Below, piece after piece: positions 1-11,282 of a stretch of 64,000 bases of DNA. Where the stretch lies: positions 53,619,257-53,683,256 of the forward strand of contig CP141128.1 in NCBI GenBank assembly GCA_035236585.1, in the 5' to 3' direction. The notes below the pieces were generated by a model, which had not been told where the DNA came from, ran no database searches, and was given only the letters and a program-made list of their open reading frames with translations. Both the position numbers and the translations under genes were made by a program. Origin of the DNA: Warburgia ugandensis (lineage: Eukaryota > Streptophyta > Magnoliopsida > Canellales > Canellaceae). The stretch's first letter is position 1. Every line of letters starts with the position of its first letter.

Positions 1-1750
1 GGATTGCAAGTCTGGTTGAAGATGTTAAATTTACTATTTATTAGGTGGCAACCCATGGTTTTTAGGCTGTCTACATTACCCATTCATCATGTAGGGGTCC
101 TACATTTGAAAACATTAGGGACAATGTTTAGTTTAAGTTAGAGGGTGTAGATATGCACAAGATTTTTTGAGTTTTTCTTGTTGAAAAGGAGTTTTTTTTT
201 TAGTTTTTAAAATTTTCAAGGTCAAAGTTCCTTTACTATGATGAGAATTGGATTTTCCAACGCTTAGTATTTCTCATATTTTAACTTCCTAGTAGATATG
301 CATATGGTTAATTCTGCATTTGGTTTATGACTTAAAAGTGTTGTATGAAAGTTAAATCTCAGAATATACTTACATACTGCATAAGTATAGACTAATAGAT
401 AGTTATAACTTATAGACCTTGAAGAAAATTAGTGGTGACCTTTATACCCAAGTGAGTATTAGAGATTATCATTTTTCTTAAGGTTGTATGTAATTCCACA
501 ATTTCTTCAGTGTACATAGACTTTGAAAATTCCTAGTGTTCTTTGTTTTAGTCAAAATGCCAAGAATAAAAAGGATTACTAACTTTCTATCCTAAACATT
601 TATTGAAAGGTTTTAAGAAACCTAGGAAATGGTGTAGGCCATCCTGGTTCTAACCCAGATATATAAATCCTACCAAGTATATTATACAACTAGTTAGACC
701 CTTTGAGCCTCTTGGTAAGGTTTTTCTTTTCAAAACCCCATTTACCTTAACCTAGAAACCTTGTTAAAAATATCTATGACCTGTCTTTCAAAATAAGTAG
801 AGATGGTTAAAAAAGTAGGAAAAAGAGACAAAAGTTTAAGAAGTGAAAAATATCGAAGTGTTTATGCAAAACAATATTTCCCTCAAAGAAAAAGAAATAC
901 AAAGAAAATAAAGAAAAAGTGAAGTATCAAAAGAAGAATAAAAGTAAAGTAAAGAGAAAGGAAAAATAGAAAAGATATTCACTTCGATACCAAAGATATG
1001 TAAAGTTGTCCAACATTCAATTGAAGACATTTGCTCAGATTTGAAACTTTTAAATCCATTTTACCCTTTCTTTCAGAACCTATCCAAAGCCAATATTTCA
1101 TCCTATCTAAAGCTTGTTGATCTTAAGGTAGAAAATAGCCTTAGTGAGGATATAAATAGGAAGGAATTATGGTGAACTATCCCTACTAGTCTTGGTGATG
1201 ACATCTATTCTTAGGGATCATATTTCTTTGTCTCATCTGTGCTTAAAAGAACTTAGATGAACCATTAGTATCTTTTGATTCAATCATATAGTATGTGAAT
1301 TTTGTTTGACCACTTTCTCTGAGAGCTTCATTTCTATGTGTAAACTAATGAGAATTTGAGGTCAACACATTTTTCCAAAGGAATAAAAGCATTTATGTTT
1401 AGAACTATAGACTTATGTAGTGTGTACACAAGATGCACTCTGAGATATAACTATAATAAAATGGCTTTGGTAAGTGGATAAAGTGTAAATTTTTTTATTC
1501 ATCTTTATTAAGTTGTTTAAGCTAGTAGACTCCTAATAGATGAAAATTCTTTAAGATAAATAAAATGACTTAGCCTATGTACTGCAAACCCTCACAAGTC
1601 TTAACTAGTCCATTATAGGTGACCTAGGGGTTTAAGGCATGTTGCATATGCCAAATGCAAGTGTGAGTACCTATGAAAATGAAAACTATTTTGTTTTTAT
1701 GATTTTTCACATGTTTTTCTTAGGATTAGCAAAATTCTGGTCAAGAGGTA
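1..1750 (+). mobile_element. Tat/Athila-like element, 3' internal untranslated region
   Basis: This AT-rich stretch has no credible reading frame. It matches 23520-24966 in order and orientation; for example both carry a block reading 'aaacctaggaaat' followed by 'taggccatcct' (near 630 and 23850). Both copies run directly into an LTR starting TGATAAGTG. In Athila/Tat/Ogre elements a long non-coding region separates pol from the 3' LTR, and that is the likely identity. The left end lies outside the window. Confidence 0.6.
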
Positions 1751-2911
1751 TGATAAGTGTTCAATTTTGTACAAAAGTACCCAATTAGTAGCCCATATGT
1801 TATCCATTATAGGCACAATTCTAGGGTTTTTCTAGAATTTTATAACATATCCATTTCTAACATAGTAATTCAAAACTTTGATATTTTGTAGGTTCAAAAG
1901 CTAAATCAAAGTAATTATATGAACGATCATATTTTTCTGTAATTTAATTAGGGCTTTTCATCTTTTGTAGGTGCTGAGACGATGATCCAACAACCTAGAT
2001 CAAGTAAGATAAGACATGAAGATCAAGATCAAAAGAAGGCCAAAGATATAAAATTCAACATTCCAATGCTAAATCAATGTTCATCTTAACGAAATCAAGA
2101 AGGCAATGGGAAGCATCATAGGTGACTAAAATGGTCCATGCAATAAACCATGCAATTCCACTACTATGCATAAGAATTGAAGCCATGCATGAGGTTTCCT
2201 AGTCTAACAAGGAAACCTAAAGAAGCCAAGCCATTCAAGCTTTGAAGCCATGGGAGTTAGCCACTCAAGCCACTAAGGAATGGGCCACGAAGCTACATGG
2301 AAGCCATGCCACATGGAGTCACTTGATTGGAGGATCAATTCAAGTGATTATCTTAGGTTAAAAATGTGATTTTCAAAGGATAATTGGAAGGCATTGAAGT
2401 AAAATTGTAATTGGTAAGATGAACATGTATAAGTAGACCATTCAAAAAGAAAACCCAATTTCCATTTTCATTTTTCCATCATTTTTCCCACCCCAATTAT
2501 GGCTCCACGATATTTTCTTAAGGGAGGGAGGCACCTTCCCAAAAAGTGATGCCTCCCCCTTGCTTGGTTGTCACCTTAGGTGGTTTCCTAAATAGGAAAC
2601 TCCTAATTCTATGTCACACTTAAACCATCTCAAACCCTAGATGTTTTCCCATCTTTCTTGGCATTTTCCTTTCCATTTTTCTCTCTCTTTTCCAACAACC
2701 AAAGCACATGTATTTAGATGGGGAGGAGCACCACACCACCTTCCCAAAATGTGGCGCCTCTCCCTCTTAAAAATTATGGCAACCACCGTGATTTTACCTT
2801 GCTATCTCATTCCTCCACCTCACTCTCCACCTAACTTTCCTTATTGAAACCCTAGATATAGATTCTCTTCCCTTTGTTAGAATATCTTTATTCAATTGAA
2901 ACTCATCCATC

Positions 2912-2918
2912 TATAAAG
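2912..2918 (+). promoter_or_regulatory. LTR TATA-like box (L1)
   Basis: TATAAAG within 'catctataaagctcc'. The related LTR copies have 'catctatatatagcccc' (26052) and 'catctataaaaattc' (22930) at the equivalent place, so this is probably the LTR core promoter. It is assigned by alignment with those copies only. Confidence 0.4.
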
Positions 2919-4006
2919 CTCCGTGGATTTCACTTTTTTGTTTTTAATAGGTCAAGGTCTTGTAACAAAACCTTGAAAGTAGCACTCTAGCATGGAGATC
3001 TTTGGAGCTTTGGACATGGGATTTATTTTTGGCTGTTGTTCCTTTGGAATCTTAAGTATTTTATCTTACTTTTTTATCTTCAATTCTAGGTTATTAGTTT
3101 GATTTCAATTCATTGCTTTCATAGTTAATTTTGCTCTTGTTTTGTTGCTATAGTTTTGTCCACATAGATCCTCTTTGTTTTCATTTGAATCTTTGCCTCC
3201 ATCTTCTTGGTTTTTATTTCTTATTCATTAAAGATCCAAGTTAGTTCTTCTTTGGTAGTGACAGCCAAGAGAAGAAGTAGCTTGAATCCTTGCTTTCCTT
3301 CCTCGATTTCCACATTTTCTCTTGATTTTGAAAATAGTTCTAGGCGTCTTTTGCCATAACTAGTCCCATCATTCCAGCAATCTATTATGTTGATTCTGTT
3401 TTAGGTCTCACTTACATATCATCTAAGTTTAGTTTGAGATCATGGGAATGTGTTGGATATTTGATTTGAATCAAGTTTCAAGTGCGGGAAGAATGTACAC
3501 TTTTCATATTCTAATCTATTTAAATGTGCTCTAAAGTTGGTGTAATTCTCCATTCAATCAATAAAGTTATTTGAAGTTCATTGTTCATGCTTGATTCCAG
3601 TATTAAACTAATTTATATCTTTAGTGTTATCTAATATAAAAAGTGCTAGGTCAATTGCTTTCCATGCTTGGTTTGATTTGAGTTTCTTAAGTAATTGAAT
3701 TCTAGAATTGTTCCATTCAATCTTCATGCTTAGTTTCCAAAAGCTTATGCATCTTATTTTCTTGATTCCTTTAGAAATATTTTAGGTTTTTAGGTTATTT
3801 TTAAGAAATTTTATTGGTTTGCAAAATAGTTAGTGGTTGATTCACCAATTTCAGTCAATTTCTATACCATGAACCATGCAAACCATCCCATGGATCATGC
3901 GCATGGTACTTGGGTAATTCCTCTTTAAGCCTTGCTTTGTTTATTTGTTTAATCTTAATTTAGTAGTAGTTAGTTAATTGTTTTATATCTTAGTGTAGTT
4001 TTAGAA

Positions 4007-4205
4007 AGTTTCCCTTTTCAGTTTTAGAAAGTTCCATTTTTAGAAAGTTTTAGAATTAGGAAAGTTTCCTTTTTGGTAAGTTTCCTTAATTTAAATTTTG
4101 TAGATTCATTCATTCTGTTTTTGCATTAGTTTCTTTTATTGAATGCACATTAGTTAGGAAAGTTCCTAATTCCATTGAAAATCTTTATTTGTAGAAAGTT
4201 TCCTT
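4007..4205 (+). repeat. cluster of GAAAGTTTCC-like words in LTR
   Basis: At least six copies of a short word related to TTTAGAAAGTTTCC occur in 200 bases. One, AGGAAAGTTTCCT, is a 6+6 inverted repeat around one base. Similar clusters occur in the matching part of LTR L2 (27110-27540) and L3 (38700-38860). Some copies fit GAAnnTTC, the heat-shock element spacing; most are one base longer. Confidence 0.5.
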
Positions 4206-4412
4206 TAGTTCATGTTTCTAATTTTATGCATGTTGGCCATTTCATGTTGCTTCCTTTTCAAGTTGAATAAAAAAAATTTCTCTTTGGGTAAGATAAGAAA
4301 CTTAAAAAAGGTCCAATCTATTGTGAATTCCTTGAGATTGTTCACGAGATTGACCTTTCTCATGTCCAATTACCACTTTGATTTGTGCACTTGCGAGTAA
4401 TTTTAAAGCTAT

Positions 4413-5258
4413 CCCACGCACTAGTTTCTTCACTAAATCTATAATACAAAACATTCTTTTAAACCTTGGAAGGGAAGAAATACCATAGGACCTTTGTAGG
4501 GACATCCATTACCATCTCAGTTGAATTCTTCTTCAACTTCTTTCTTGATTGTCCACAAGTTGGACATGTAGTTTTGTCCTTATTCTTCTTCCCATACAAG
4601 ATGCAATCATTGGGACAAGCATGTACCTTGTCGTACATTAGCCTATTATAGTTAGTGTTTTCTTTGTCTCCCATGTGGACCTTGTTAGTTTGTTCTACTT
4701 TAGTAGCATCTTACCCACCACTTTCAAGATTTTTGTAAAACCTTGATATGAAAAACCAAGTATCGATTTTATGTTGTAAATTTCTATCACTACAAACAAC
4801 TTAGTATAGTCTTTACACCTAATGTACAATGGCTCATTGGATTCCTCTATTGTTGTATAGAATAGTTCAGGTTTCTCCTAGAAGTCATTGTATCCATCTT
4901 AAAACATTAGTGCTATTGTATTGTGTATGACACTTCCTACAATGTCATCAAATATTTCTACCTTTGTCGAGGCCCCATACAAAAGTTCTTCTCTATGCCA
5001 ATTCCATGGGTGATAGCTTCCATGGACTCCATTGAAGTATAAATGTTCTCTCAACTACCCTACAATTGTCTTTTTCAAGTTTTCACATTTTGAGCATGGA
5101 CAACGCATGTGATTATTATCAACACTTGCCCTAAGTTCAAATTTTATGAAATTCTATATTCCCTCATATTATTTTGATATTCTTATCATGGTCATCCAAA
5201 CATATTTGTCCATTTTTTCAATAAATTGAAGCTCAAAGTGTGACGACTTCTTAGACAT
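4413..5258 (-). pseudogene. CACTA (En/Spm) TNP2-type transposase, N-terminal relic
   Basis: Minus-strand reading from an ATG at 5258-5256 shows, in order and with frameshifts and stops: MDKYVW near the start; a transposase-associated zinc domain with HMRCPC (about 5094-5107) and YHPWNWHREEL (about 4995-5030); then the start of the tnp2 transposase domain with HACPNDCILYG, CPTCGQSRKKLKKN, VLWYF and RFKRMF (4430-4640). These motifs and their order are characteristic of plant CACTA transposases. The frame shifts by one between VLWYF and PRFKRMF. The gene ends at the junction with LTR L1 near 4412, so only about the first third remains here; the rest may lie left of that element. Not functional. 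Confidence 0.85.
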
Positions 5259-5559
5259 GAAAAGATTAGTGAACTCGATTAAGCATTTTACCAAACACTA
5301 AGTGTACAAGAATTAGAAATGCTTGAATAAAAACTAAATTACATGCATGTACACATGTGGAAAGTTTCCAATTAATAATGAAGATTGACACTTAACATGA
5401 AAAAGAAAATTCATTGGGAAAATTAACATTAAAAAGAAATTATCTAATCATAACCAAGAAAAATATGTAAAACATGTATGAGACAGGGAAGGTAAATACT
5501 AACCAACACATAAATCGATATTGTCCAAGAATACATACATACATACATACATACATACA

Positions 5560-5591
<32 letters not shown>

Positions 5592-5870
5592 ATTTCATTC
5601 AATAATAGTATTTAATTTAGCTAACGAGAGTGAAAATGCACCTAAATGAGCTTCAAATTGTGTATAGATGAAGACAGTCAGAAATAAAAAACCAAAAGTA
5701 GTTGTAAAAATTTATAAAGGATTCATACTTTTAGAGTTGGTTTTGAAGGTTTAAATATTCATGCTAAAGTTTCATAGTTTTTAGGACCATTTTTTCTTTA
5801 AACTTTTAGATGTGTTTAGGGAAGAACTTGAACGTGGTAGTGCAATTTGGAGAAGACTTGAAAGTGATAT
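5259..5870. other. AT-rich flank upstream of the transposase relic
   Basis: No coding potential was seen. It contains a tetranucleotide microsatellite and is interrupted at its right end by a solo LTR. It may be the 5' region of the CACTA element, but I see no CACTA terminal repeat. Confidence 0.4.
5531..5588 (+). repeat. (TACA)n microsatellite
   Basis: About fourteen uninterrupted copies of the TACA/CATA tetranucleotide. Confidence 0.95.
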
Positions 5871-6195
5871 TGTAATGACTCCAATTTTGTAATTTTAAAA
5901 TCCCAAGTTAGCAATGAAAAGTTCAGTTTTTGAAGATAAGGGCATTTTGGTCATTTCACTATTCACCTTGACTGAACCTAGAAAATTGGTCTTGAAAATA
6001 GTACCATTAGGTGCGTCTCAGAAAAAGGAATCCAACAAGACCAAAATCACCCAAAACTGAGTTAAAATGAGCAAGTTATGGCCCTTTGAAGTTCAGGGGC
6101 AAAAATGTAATTTTTATTAAAAAACGGATTTAGCCTGCAAAACACATGGGCCCGTTTTGATACGGGCACCCTTCATCTTCAACCCCCTAGAGGGT

Positions 6196-6239
6196 TCTAG
6201 AATGGCGGTGATTGGAGGAGAAATCACCGCCATTCTAGA
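6196..6239. repeat. 18-bp perfect inverted repeat upstream of LTR promoter
   Basis: TCTAGAATGGCGGTGATT (6196-6213) is perfectly complementary to 6222-6239, with an 8-base loop. A second GC-rich pair, CACCGCC/GGCGGTG, follows at about 6249-6268. Both lie just before the TATA box at 6299. This may be a regulatory or cruciform structure in U3; the function is inferred. Confidence 0.8.
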
Positions 6240-6298
6240 GGTTTCTCCACCGCCATTCAAGGGCGGTGAGAGCCCCCTCCAAAACCCTCTTATAGCTT

Positions 6299-6306
6299 TA
6301 TAAATA
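6299..6306 (+). promoter_or_regulatory. LTR TATA box
   Basis: TATAAATA, about 430 bp into the LTR and followed by GC-richer leader sequence. The same octamer sits in the related LTRs at 29824, 62646 and, on the minus strand, at 52172 and 58789. Confidence 0.65.
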
Positions 6307-7608
6307 GAGCTCTTGAGCGCCTCTAATGGCAGCCCAAAACCTTGAAGAAAACCCATTTTGGAGAAGCAACCAAGAGGGGAAATGAGGAGAAAAACCCAGC
6401 AACGAGCCAGGTATGCCCAAGATCCCTCAAAACCCGTCTTCACAGTAGTCCTAGGATCATTTTCCCTAAGTTTTTGCATGAAAAATCATGCAAAATAGAG
6501 CTCTGGAGAGTCACCAAGGACCCAGGGATGTTCCCTGGGCCACACTGGTTCAACAGGGTTGATCCAGGGTGTCTTGAGGATGCCCCGGTCCCCTAACGAA
6601 CGAAACGTTCCAGCCGGAACGTAACACGTTGACCGCGTTTGAAAAAAACCAAACGGGCGCATCGTGCCCGCAAAAGGAGCAGACAAGCGGGAAATCTGGC
6701 ACGTCTGCAGACGCGCCCGCTGAGGAGAATGCCACAGACATGCAGTGCGCTAGCAATTCGGGATTTTTCGCCTCTTATGAACAGAGGGCCGCATGACGCT
6801 GACGCGCAGCACGCTAGCATTCCGCTTTTCACTCTTAAGGTCCTTATGTACATGTGACACTAAAAAGCTTATAACTTGAGATCTAAAGCTCCGATTGAGG
6901 TGCTGCAAAAGGCGTTGTGTCCGCGTCGATGACGTGGACACACCCAAACTATAAAATCCTTAATCAAAGCCCAATCAAAGGTGGACATGACCCTTAGAAT
7001 AGGATGGTGGCGCGTGGCCACTAGACCTTTGGAAAATTGAGGATACCAAGGCCCAATTAGGACCTTAGGACACCCAGAGGCATAGGGATGGACCCCTAAT
7101 GCCTAAGTAATAAGACCAACCACTCTAAAACCCATAAAAGATAGGACAAACTAACCTTGATTCTCCAAACCATGTTCAGGAGCATACGAGGACAAAGGGG
7201 TTAGCGCGACCTAGCCAGGTAGGTCCTCTATCGCTACTAGACTTTTTTAAAAGAACTATGATTGTTTTGAGAATACATGTTTTCAGTATATGACTTGTTT
7301 AGCATGACTTAATTCAACATACATGTGATAAATGCTTTATGCGTAGACATGTTTTGTAAATAATTGCATATACATTATGCATAGATGTGTTTTGCAAACT
7401 ATTGCATACATTGCATGAATTGTGAGCATTAAGTTCTTGCAAAATTGCATGTCCTTGAGGGTTACCAAAAGACGTTGGAGTGCCCAAAAGACGCTGGGTA
7501 GGCAGTTGTGAGGGACCCAAAGAGGACAGGTTTTGAAAAATACATTGCACATATATTGCCAAGACATGTGCTACATGCATAGATTGCACGATAAGTGTAG
7601 CCTTGACC

Positions 7609-7664
7609 GATGAGGGTGGGCTGATGAGGGCAGGCCGACGAGGGCAGGCCAATGAGGGTGGGCC
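7609..7664 (+). repeat. 14-bp tandem repeat in solo LTR
   Basis: Four copies of a GATGAGGGYRGGCC-like unit, exactly 14 bases each, with substitutions only. A similar GATGAGGGC word occurs at 10244 in the element E internal region. Confidence 0.8.
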
Positions 7665-8160
7665 AGAGAGAGCTGACAAGGCTTCTAGGCAGGGTTATGA
7701 CTTTGAATGCAATACTAGCATGAGCAGATTTTATGCATTGCATGCATGTTTTGCAACAGATTTCATAAATTGCATGATTTATGACGAAGATGTGTCAAAT
7801 GCCCTGTGGAGGCAATGACGCTATGTCCCTAGGTACCTGGGGACCACATGACGGTGAGGTCGTGGGCATAGTTAGACCCTATGATTTTGTGGACTTATTT
7901 GCATTGCATATGGCATGATATGAGGTTGGTCGACCATACCATACCAGATATCGATGAGTTGGATTCAGTTGAGCATCTGATGCATATCTTTATGTTTATG
8001 ATATATGATACTTTCGACTTGGATTATGATATTTCTTTAAGTCGTCAGTATTCCAGTTTGACAGTGGTTTTTAATATCGATATTGAACATGATTATTCGA
8101 ACATGCATATGTTTTTATGAGCACATGATTTTAAACATAGCATGCATTGCAAAACTAGTA

Positions 8161-8194
8161 GTGGTAGACTCCTACTGAGTATAGTATATACTCA
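8161..8194 (+). promoter_or_regulatory. Paired hairpins near LTR 3' end (solo LTR version)
   Basis: A short stem GTAG/CTAC is followed at once by TGAGTATA-GTA-TATACTCA, an 8-bp perfect stem, about 390 bp before the LTR 3' end. The layout (short stem, then a stem opening TGAG) matches the motif in the other LTRs, though the sequence has diverged most here. Confidence 0.5.
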
Positions 8195-8590
8195 CCCTAT
8201 CCTTAACATTTTTTAGGATAATTCCATCCACGAGTAGAGGACATCTATGTTAGTGCTATGAGCAAGTGAATCAAAAAGGAAACAATTATACATGTAAGTA
8301 AATTCTCAACCCTTTAGACATGTATTTGTATTTATTCTGATTGGGCTATGTCTTTGGATCGGATAGATCTGGGGAAAAACACTTATGATTTCTAAAGCTT
8401 TTAAAAAACTACCTTGGTTGTTGTGAAAGCAAATGACACTCGGGGTTTTCAAAATGAGTTTAAAACTAAAAGATTTTCCGCTGCATTGCATGGTTTTTAT
8501 AAAATAGTTTTCAAATAGGGATGCATCCCGCCTTAGGAATTAGATATTGCATTTAAAAATGCATGAGAAAACCCGGGTCGTCACAGATAT

Positions 8591-9593
8591 TCATTGAGTG
8601 ATACAACAAAGAAGTTGGGAATGTCTACTCCAATCCATAGGAGAGTTTTAATTTATTTTTCCTCTCTTAAATTAATGTACTAAAATTATTGTAATAGTCT
8701 TAATTTTAATTTAGTGGAAGTTTAGTTTTTATGTCATTAGTTAAATTTATAGTTGTTCATTTGTGCTTTGGATGAATTTTTTTTTTTACTTTTTTAGTAC
8801 TGAGTGTTATTTTATTAATATTGGTTAGGATTGAATGTTTTAGCATTAGTTTTGATTAGAGTAGTAGTTAATAATTGTGTTATATTTTTTGTAACTTTGC
8901 TTCAAATATACTGTTAGATGTAATTTTTAATATAATTTTTATATTTAATATGTCTAGGTAGATTTTACCTTAAGGTTAGGATGAAACCTTAGTAGTTTTA
9001 GTTATTTCATGCTTAAGTAAAGTAAGACCTATGAAGTGTTAAAATATCACTCTTAAGATTAGCATGCTAATTTACATATTTAGTTTTATTTTCTTAGAGA
9101 GTATTATGCATCCTCTATAGTTTAGGAAGTAAATATGCTAGATTAGTTAATTTAGTATATAAATTCCTAGATAATTTGAGCCCTAAAAAGACAAGTTATA
9201 CTCGAAAAAATATACTAAATTATCCAAAACCATTGGATTGAAGAAATTTACAAATTAGATATTTAAATGATCATATATTCCATGTTTTTAATTCATTTTT
9301 ATTTTATTAACATGAGTAGTATAAATCTAATTTTCCTAATTTTAACTATATGCAATGTTAGTGTGGTGGATTTCGAAACCCTAATTTTTAGAAATTTGAG
9401 TAATTTTATTCTCTTTTAATATTATTAGATTTATATAATATTTATCATTTATTCATTGTCTTGGCTAAGCTAGTTTAATATAGATTTAAATTAATATTTT
9501 GTAAATTCACAACTTGAGTCTTGATGGGATTGACCTAGACTTGTAGTGTTTATTACAATAGATTCATGTGCTTGCAGATATTTTAAAACAAAA
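8591..9593 (+). mobile_element. Tat/Athila-like LTR, 3' part
   Basis: AT-rich sequence ending in the family's LTR-end pattern 'gggattgacct...gtgcttgcagatattttaaaaca', directly followed by a decayed primer-binding site. No TGATAAGTG start is seen, so the 5' part is missing or lies beyond a rearrangement. No coding frame. Confidence 0.5.
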
Positions 9594-9601
9594 TAAGTGT
9601 T

Positions 9602-9619
9602 TAGCACCATTATTGAGGA
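9602..9619 (+). promoter_or_regulatory. Decayed tRNA-Asp-type primer-binding site
   Basis: TAGCACCATTATTGAGGA matches the Athila/Tat-type PBS TGGCGCCGTTGCCGGGGA at 11 of 18 bases. All seven differences are G-to-A or C-to-T. It lies about 9 bases after the LTR end and before an AT-rich leader, where a PBS belongs. Confidence 0.7.
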
Positions 9620-9860
9620 CTTATAATGAAATTTTAGTTGGAATCTTGGTTGAATTATTTTACCACTAGTTGTAGTTTAGGATTGCAAGCATTTTTAGTT
9701 GCATTCTTGTAGTTTTGCATAATTTTGTGATTTTTTCATAGTCATGATTCTATATTTTTTATTTTTGCTAGAATTTAGCTAAGATTTGGATGAAGATTTC
9801 ACTAGGATAGTAGCTTGCATTTTTTTTTATTTTGAGTGAGTTGTAGTGTGGACGTGCTGG
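9620..9860 (+). mobile_element. Tat/Athila-like 5' leader fragment
   Basis: This continues from the primer site as non-coding leader ('ttttagttggaatcttggttg'). No gag follows; the sequence changes near 9860 to the 3' end of a different element, so gag-pol has been deleted or replaced. The boundary is approximate. Confidence 0.45.
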
Positions 9861-10871
9861 ATTTTATTTAAATCATAACTAATTTAAAAGGGATTATAAT
9901 AATATAGGTCAAGTGTGAACCATTGTAAATAGGAAGAGGAGGTTGTTTGTACTTGGTTCCTTGTACAACAAGATTTTATCATGGTCAGAAGAAGTAAATT
10001 TCCTTTACTGCAATAACTTGAATGATAGAGAGGCAGATTATTGAGACTGTGATGGGTTGGCATTAGACAAACTGGTGATTGAAGTTCATGGTTCCTTAGT
10101 CTTACGAACTAATGGTATCGAGTAATTATGTTTCACCAGGATAACAGCGATATATAACATTATATAAGATTATTCTCTTATGGGTAATTAAAATTTGATG
10201 TACGATCTATACTTGTGAGTAGCCAATGAGGGTGACCTAAGCAGGCTGCCGATGAGGGCAAGTGCAAGAGGGACCTGCCCACTTCTAGGTGGCTAGCTTT
10301 TAGGTGGCAGGCTTCAACGGGCTTACTGTATGATTGTGTTGTGGATTGGTTTTCATTGGCATAGAGTGCCTGTTGGTGAGTTGATATGCTCTAGTTTTGA
10401 CTAGCATATGATTAACAATGGGGGAGCTGATGTGCTCTATAATATATTCAGCATAGATTTGGCTATTGATAAGGTAATGCACTCTAATATAGACTTGGTA
10501 TAGAATTACTGATGTATGAGGTGAGATGCATTGATTTTTATTGATACGGTGATTTTAACAATACAAAAGTTGTATACAAATAATTATCCCTTGGATGAGA
10601 GTTTGGTTCATGTTAATTCTGTTGTATGTGGTGATGACACATTCTAATTGAATTATGAGTTGTTTGATGTGAAATGATTTATCATTTAGTGATGTATATG
10701 TAAATTGAAACATGAGGAGATGACATGATGTGAAATTTCCTATTTATAGATGTTGATTATAGAAAATTTTGGTATGATCTGTGGATCTTAGGATATGAGA
10801 ATGTTTTGAAATTATTTGAAGAATAATATGGAAAGAATTTAGAGGATGAAATTCCTATAAGCAGGAAAGAA
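9861..10871 (+). mobile_element. Element E: 3' internal region
   Basis: Non-coding sequence leading into a polypurine tract and LTR. Near its end, 'tttagaggatgaaattcctataag' is the decayed form of the pol-end/PPT context GAGGACGAAATT..., also present at 14840 (minus) and 61995. No open pol frame survives. The 5' LTR and coding part of this element are absent from the window. Confidence 0.55.
10858..10871 (+). promoter_or_regulatory. Polypurine tract of element E
   Basis: ATAAGCAGGAAAGA lies immediately before the LTR start TATAACATC (canonical TGTAACATC). It occupies the position used to prime plus-strand DNA synthesis. Confidence 0.55.
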
Positions 10872-11007
10872 TATAACATCTAAAAAAAAAGAAAAAAGGG
10901 GCCTTAAATAGAGGGGGCTGTATTTGATACAGGCACCCCCCATTTAAGGCAACCCAACGTAGTTGTCAAGTCTGTCTTCCCAAAATAAAAAAAATTAAAA
11001 AAAAACA

Positions 11008-11282
11008 ATGAAGAAACCCGACGAAGGGGGAGGAAAAGAAAGAAGAAGGAGAAGGAGGAGAGAGAAAGAAGAGAGAAGGAGGAGGAGAAGAGAAAGAAGA
11101 GAGAAGGAGAGGAGAAGTGGAGGAGAAGAAGAGGAGAAGAGAAGAAAGGGAAAACTGGCGCGCCTGGAAACCCTAGGTCGTGCCAGCAAGAGAGAGCGAC
11201 CTGAGGGAGAAGCTGCCGAGGAAGGAGAAAGAGAAAGGAAGAAGGAGAGAGAGAGGGAGAGAGAGAGAGAGAGAGAGAGAGA
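11008..11282 (+). repeat. Purine-rich (GA) tract in element E LTR
   Basis: 11018-11147 is almost all G and A (GGAGAA-type), and 11219-11282 ends in (GA)n. Open frames across it give Arg/Glu-rich or Ser/Leu-rich low-complexity peptides and are artefacts of the composition. Confidence 0.9.

Larger units (their letters stand above)
1751..4412 (+). mobile_element. Tat/Athila-like 3' LTR (L1)
   Basis: The LTR starts TGATAAGTG at 1751, like the copy at 24967. It ends near 4412, after the family's terminal motif 'gattgacct...gtgcacttgcgagtaattttaaa', which recurs near 9575, 27770 and 39070. A TATA-like TATAAAG lies at 2912-2918. Near its 3' end it carries a cluster of GAAAGTTTCC-like words (4007-4205). 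No duplicated target can be tested because the 5' half of the element is outside the window. The right flank is a transposase relic, so the element probably inserted into that gene. Confidence 0.6.
5866..8590 (+). mobile_element. Ty3/gypsy solo LTR with TSD GATAT
   Basis: The LTR spans 5871-8585 (2715 bp). It begins TGTAATGACTCC and ends GGTCGTCACA, the same terminal style as the chromovirus LTRs at 48050-52737 and 55018-59416. The 5 bases before it (5866-5870) and after it (8586-8590) are both GATAT. A single LTR with intact target duplication and no internal region is the product of LTR-LTR recombination. It carries an 18-bp inverted repeat upstream of a TATA box, a 14-bp minisatellite and a terminal double hairpin. 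Short reading frames inside it (such as 6342-6596 and 7603-7818) resemble no protein I know and lie wholly within the LTR. Confidence 0.9.

Noticed and set aside
7603-7818. 71-residue Gly/Arg-rich frame
   Set aside because: Spans the 14-bp minisatellite in the solo LTR; composition artefact.
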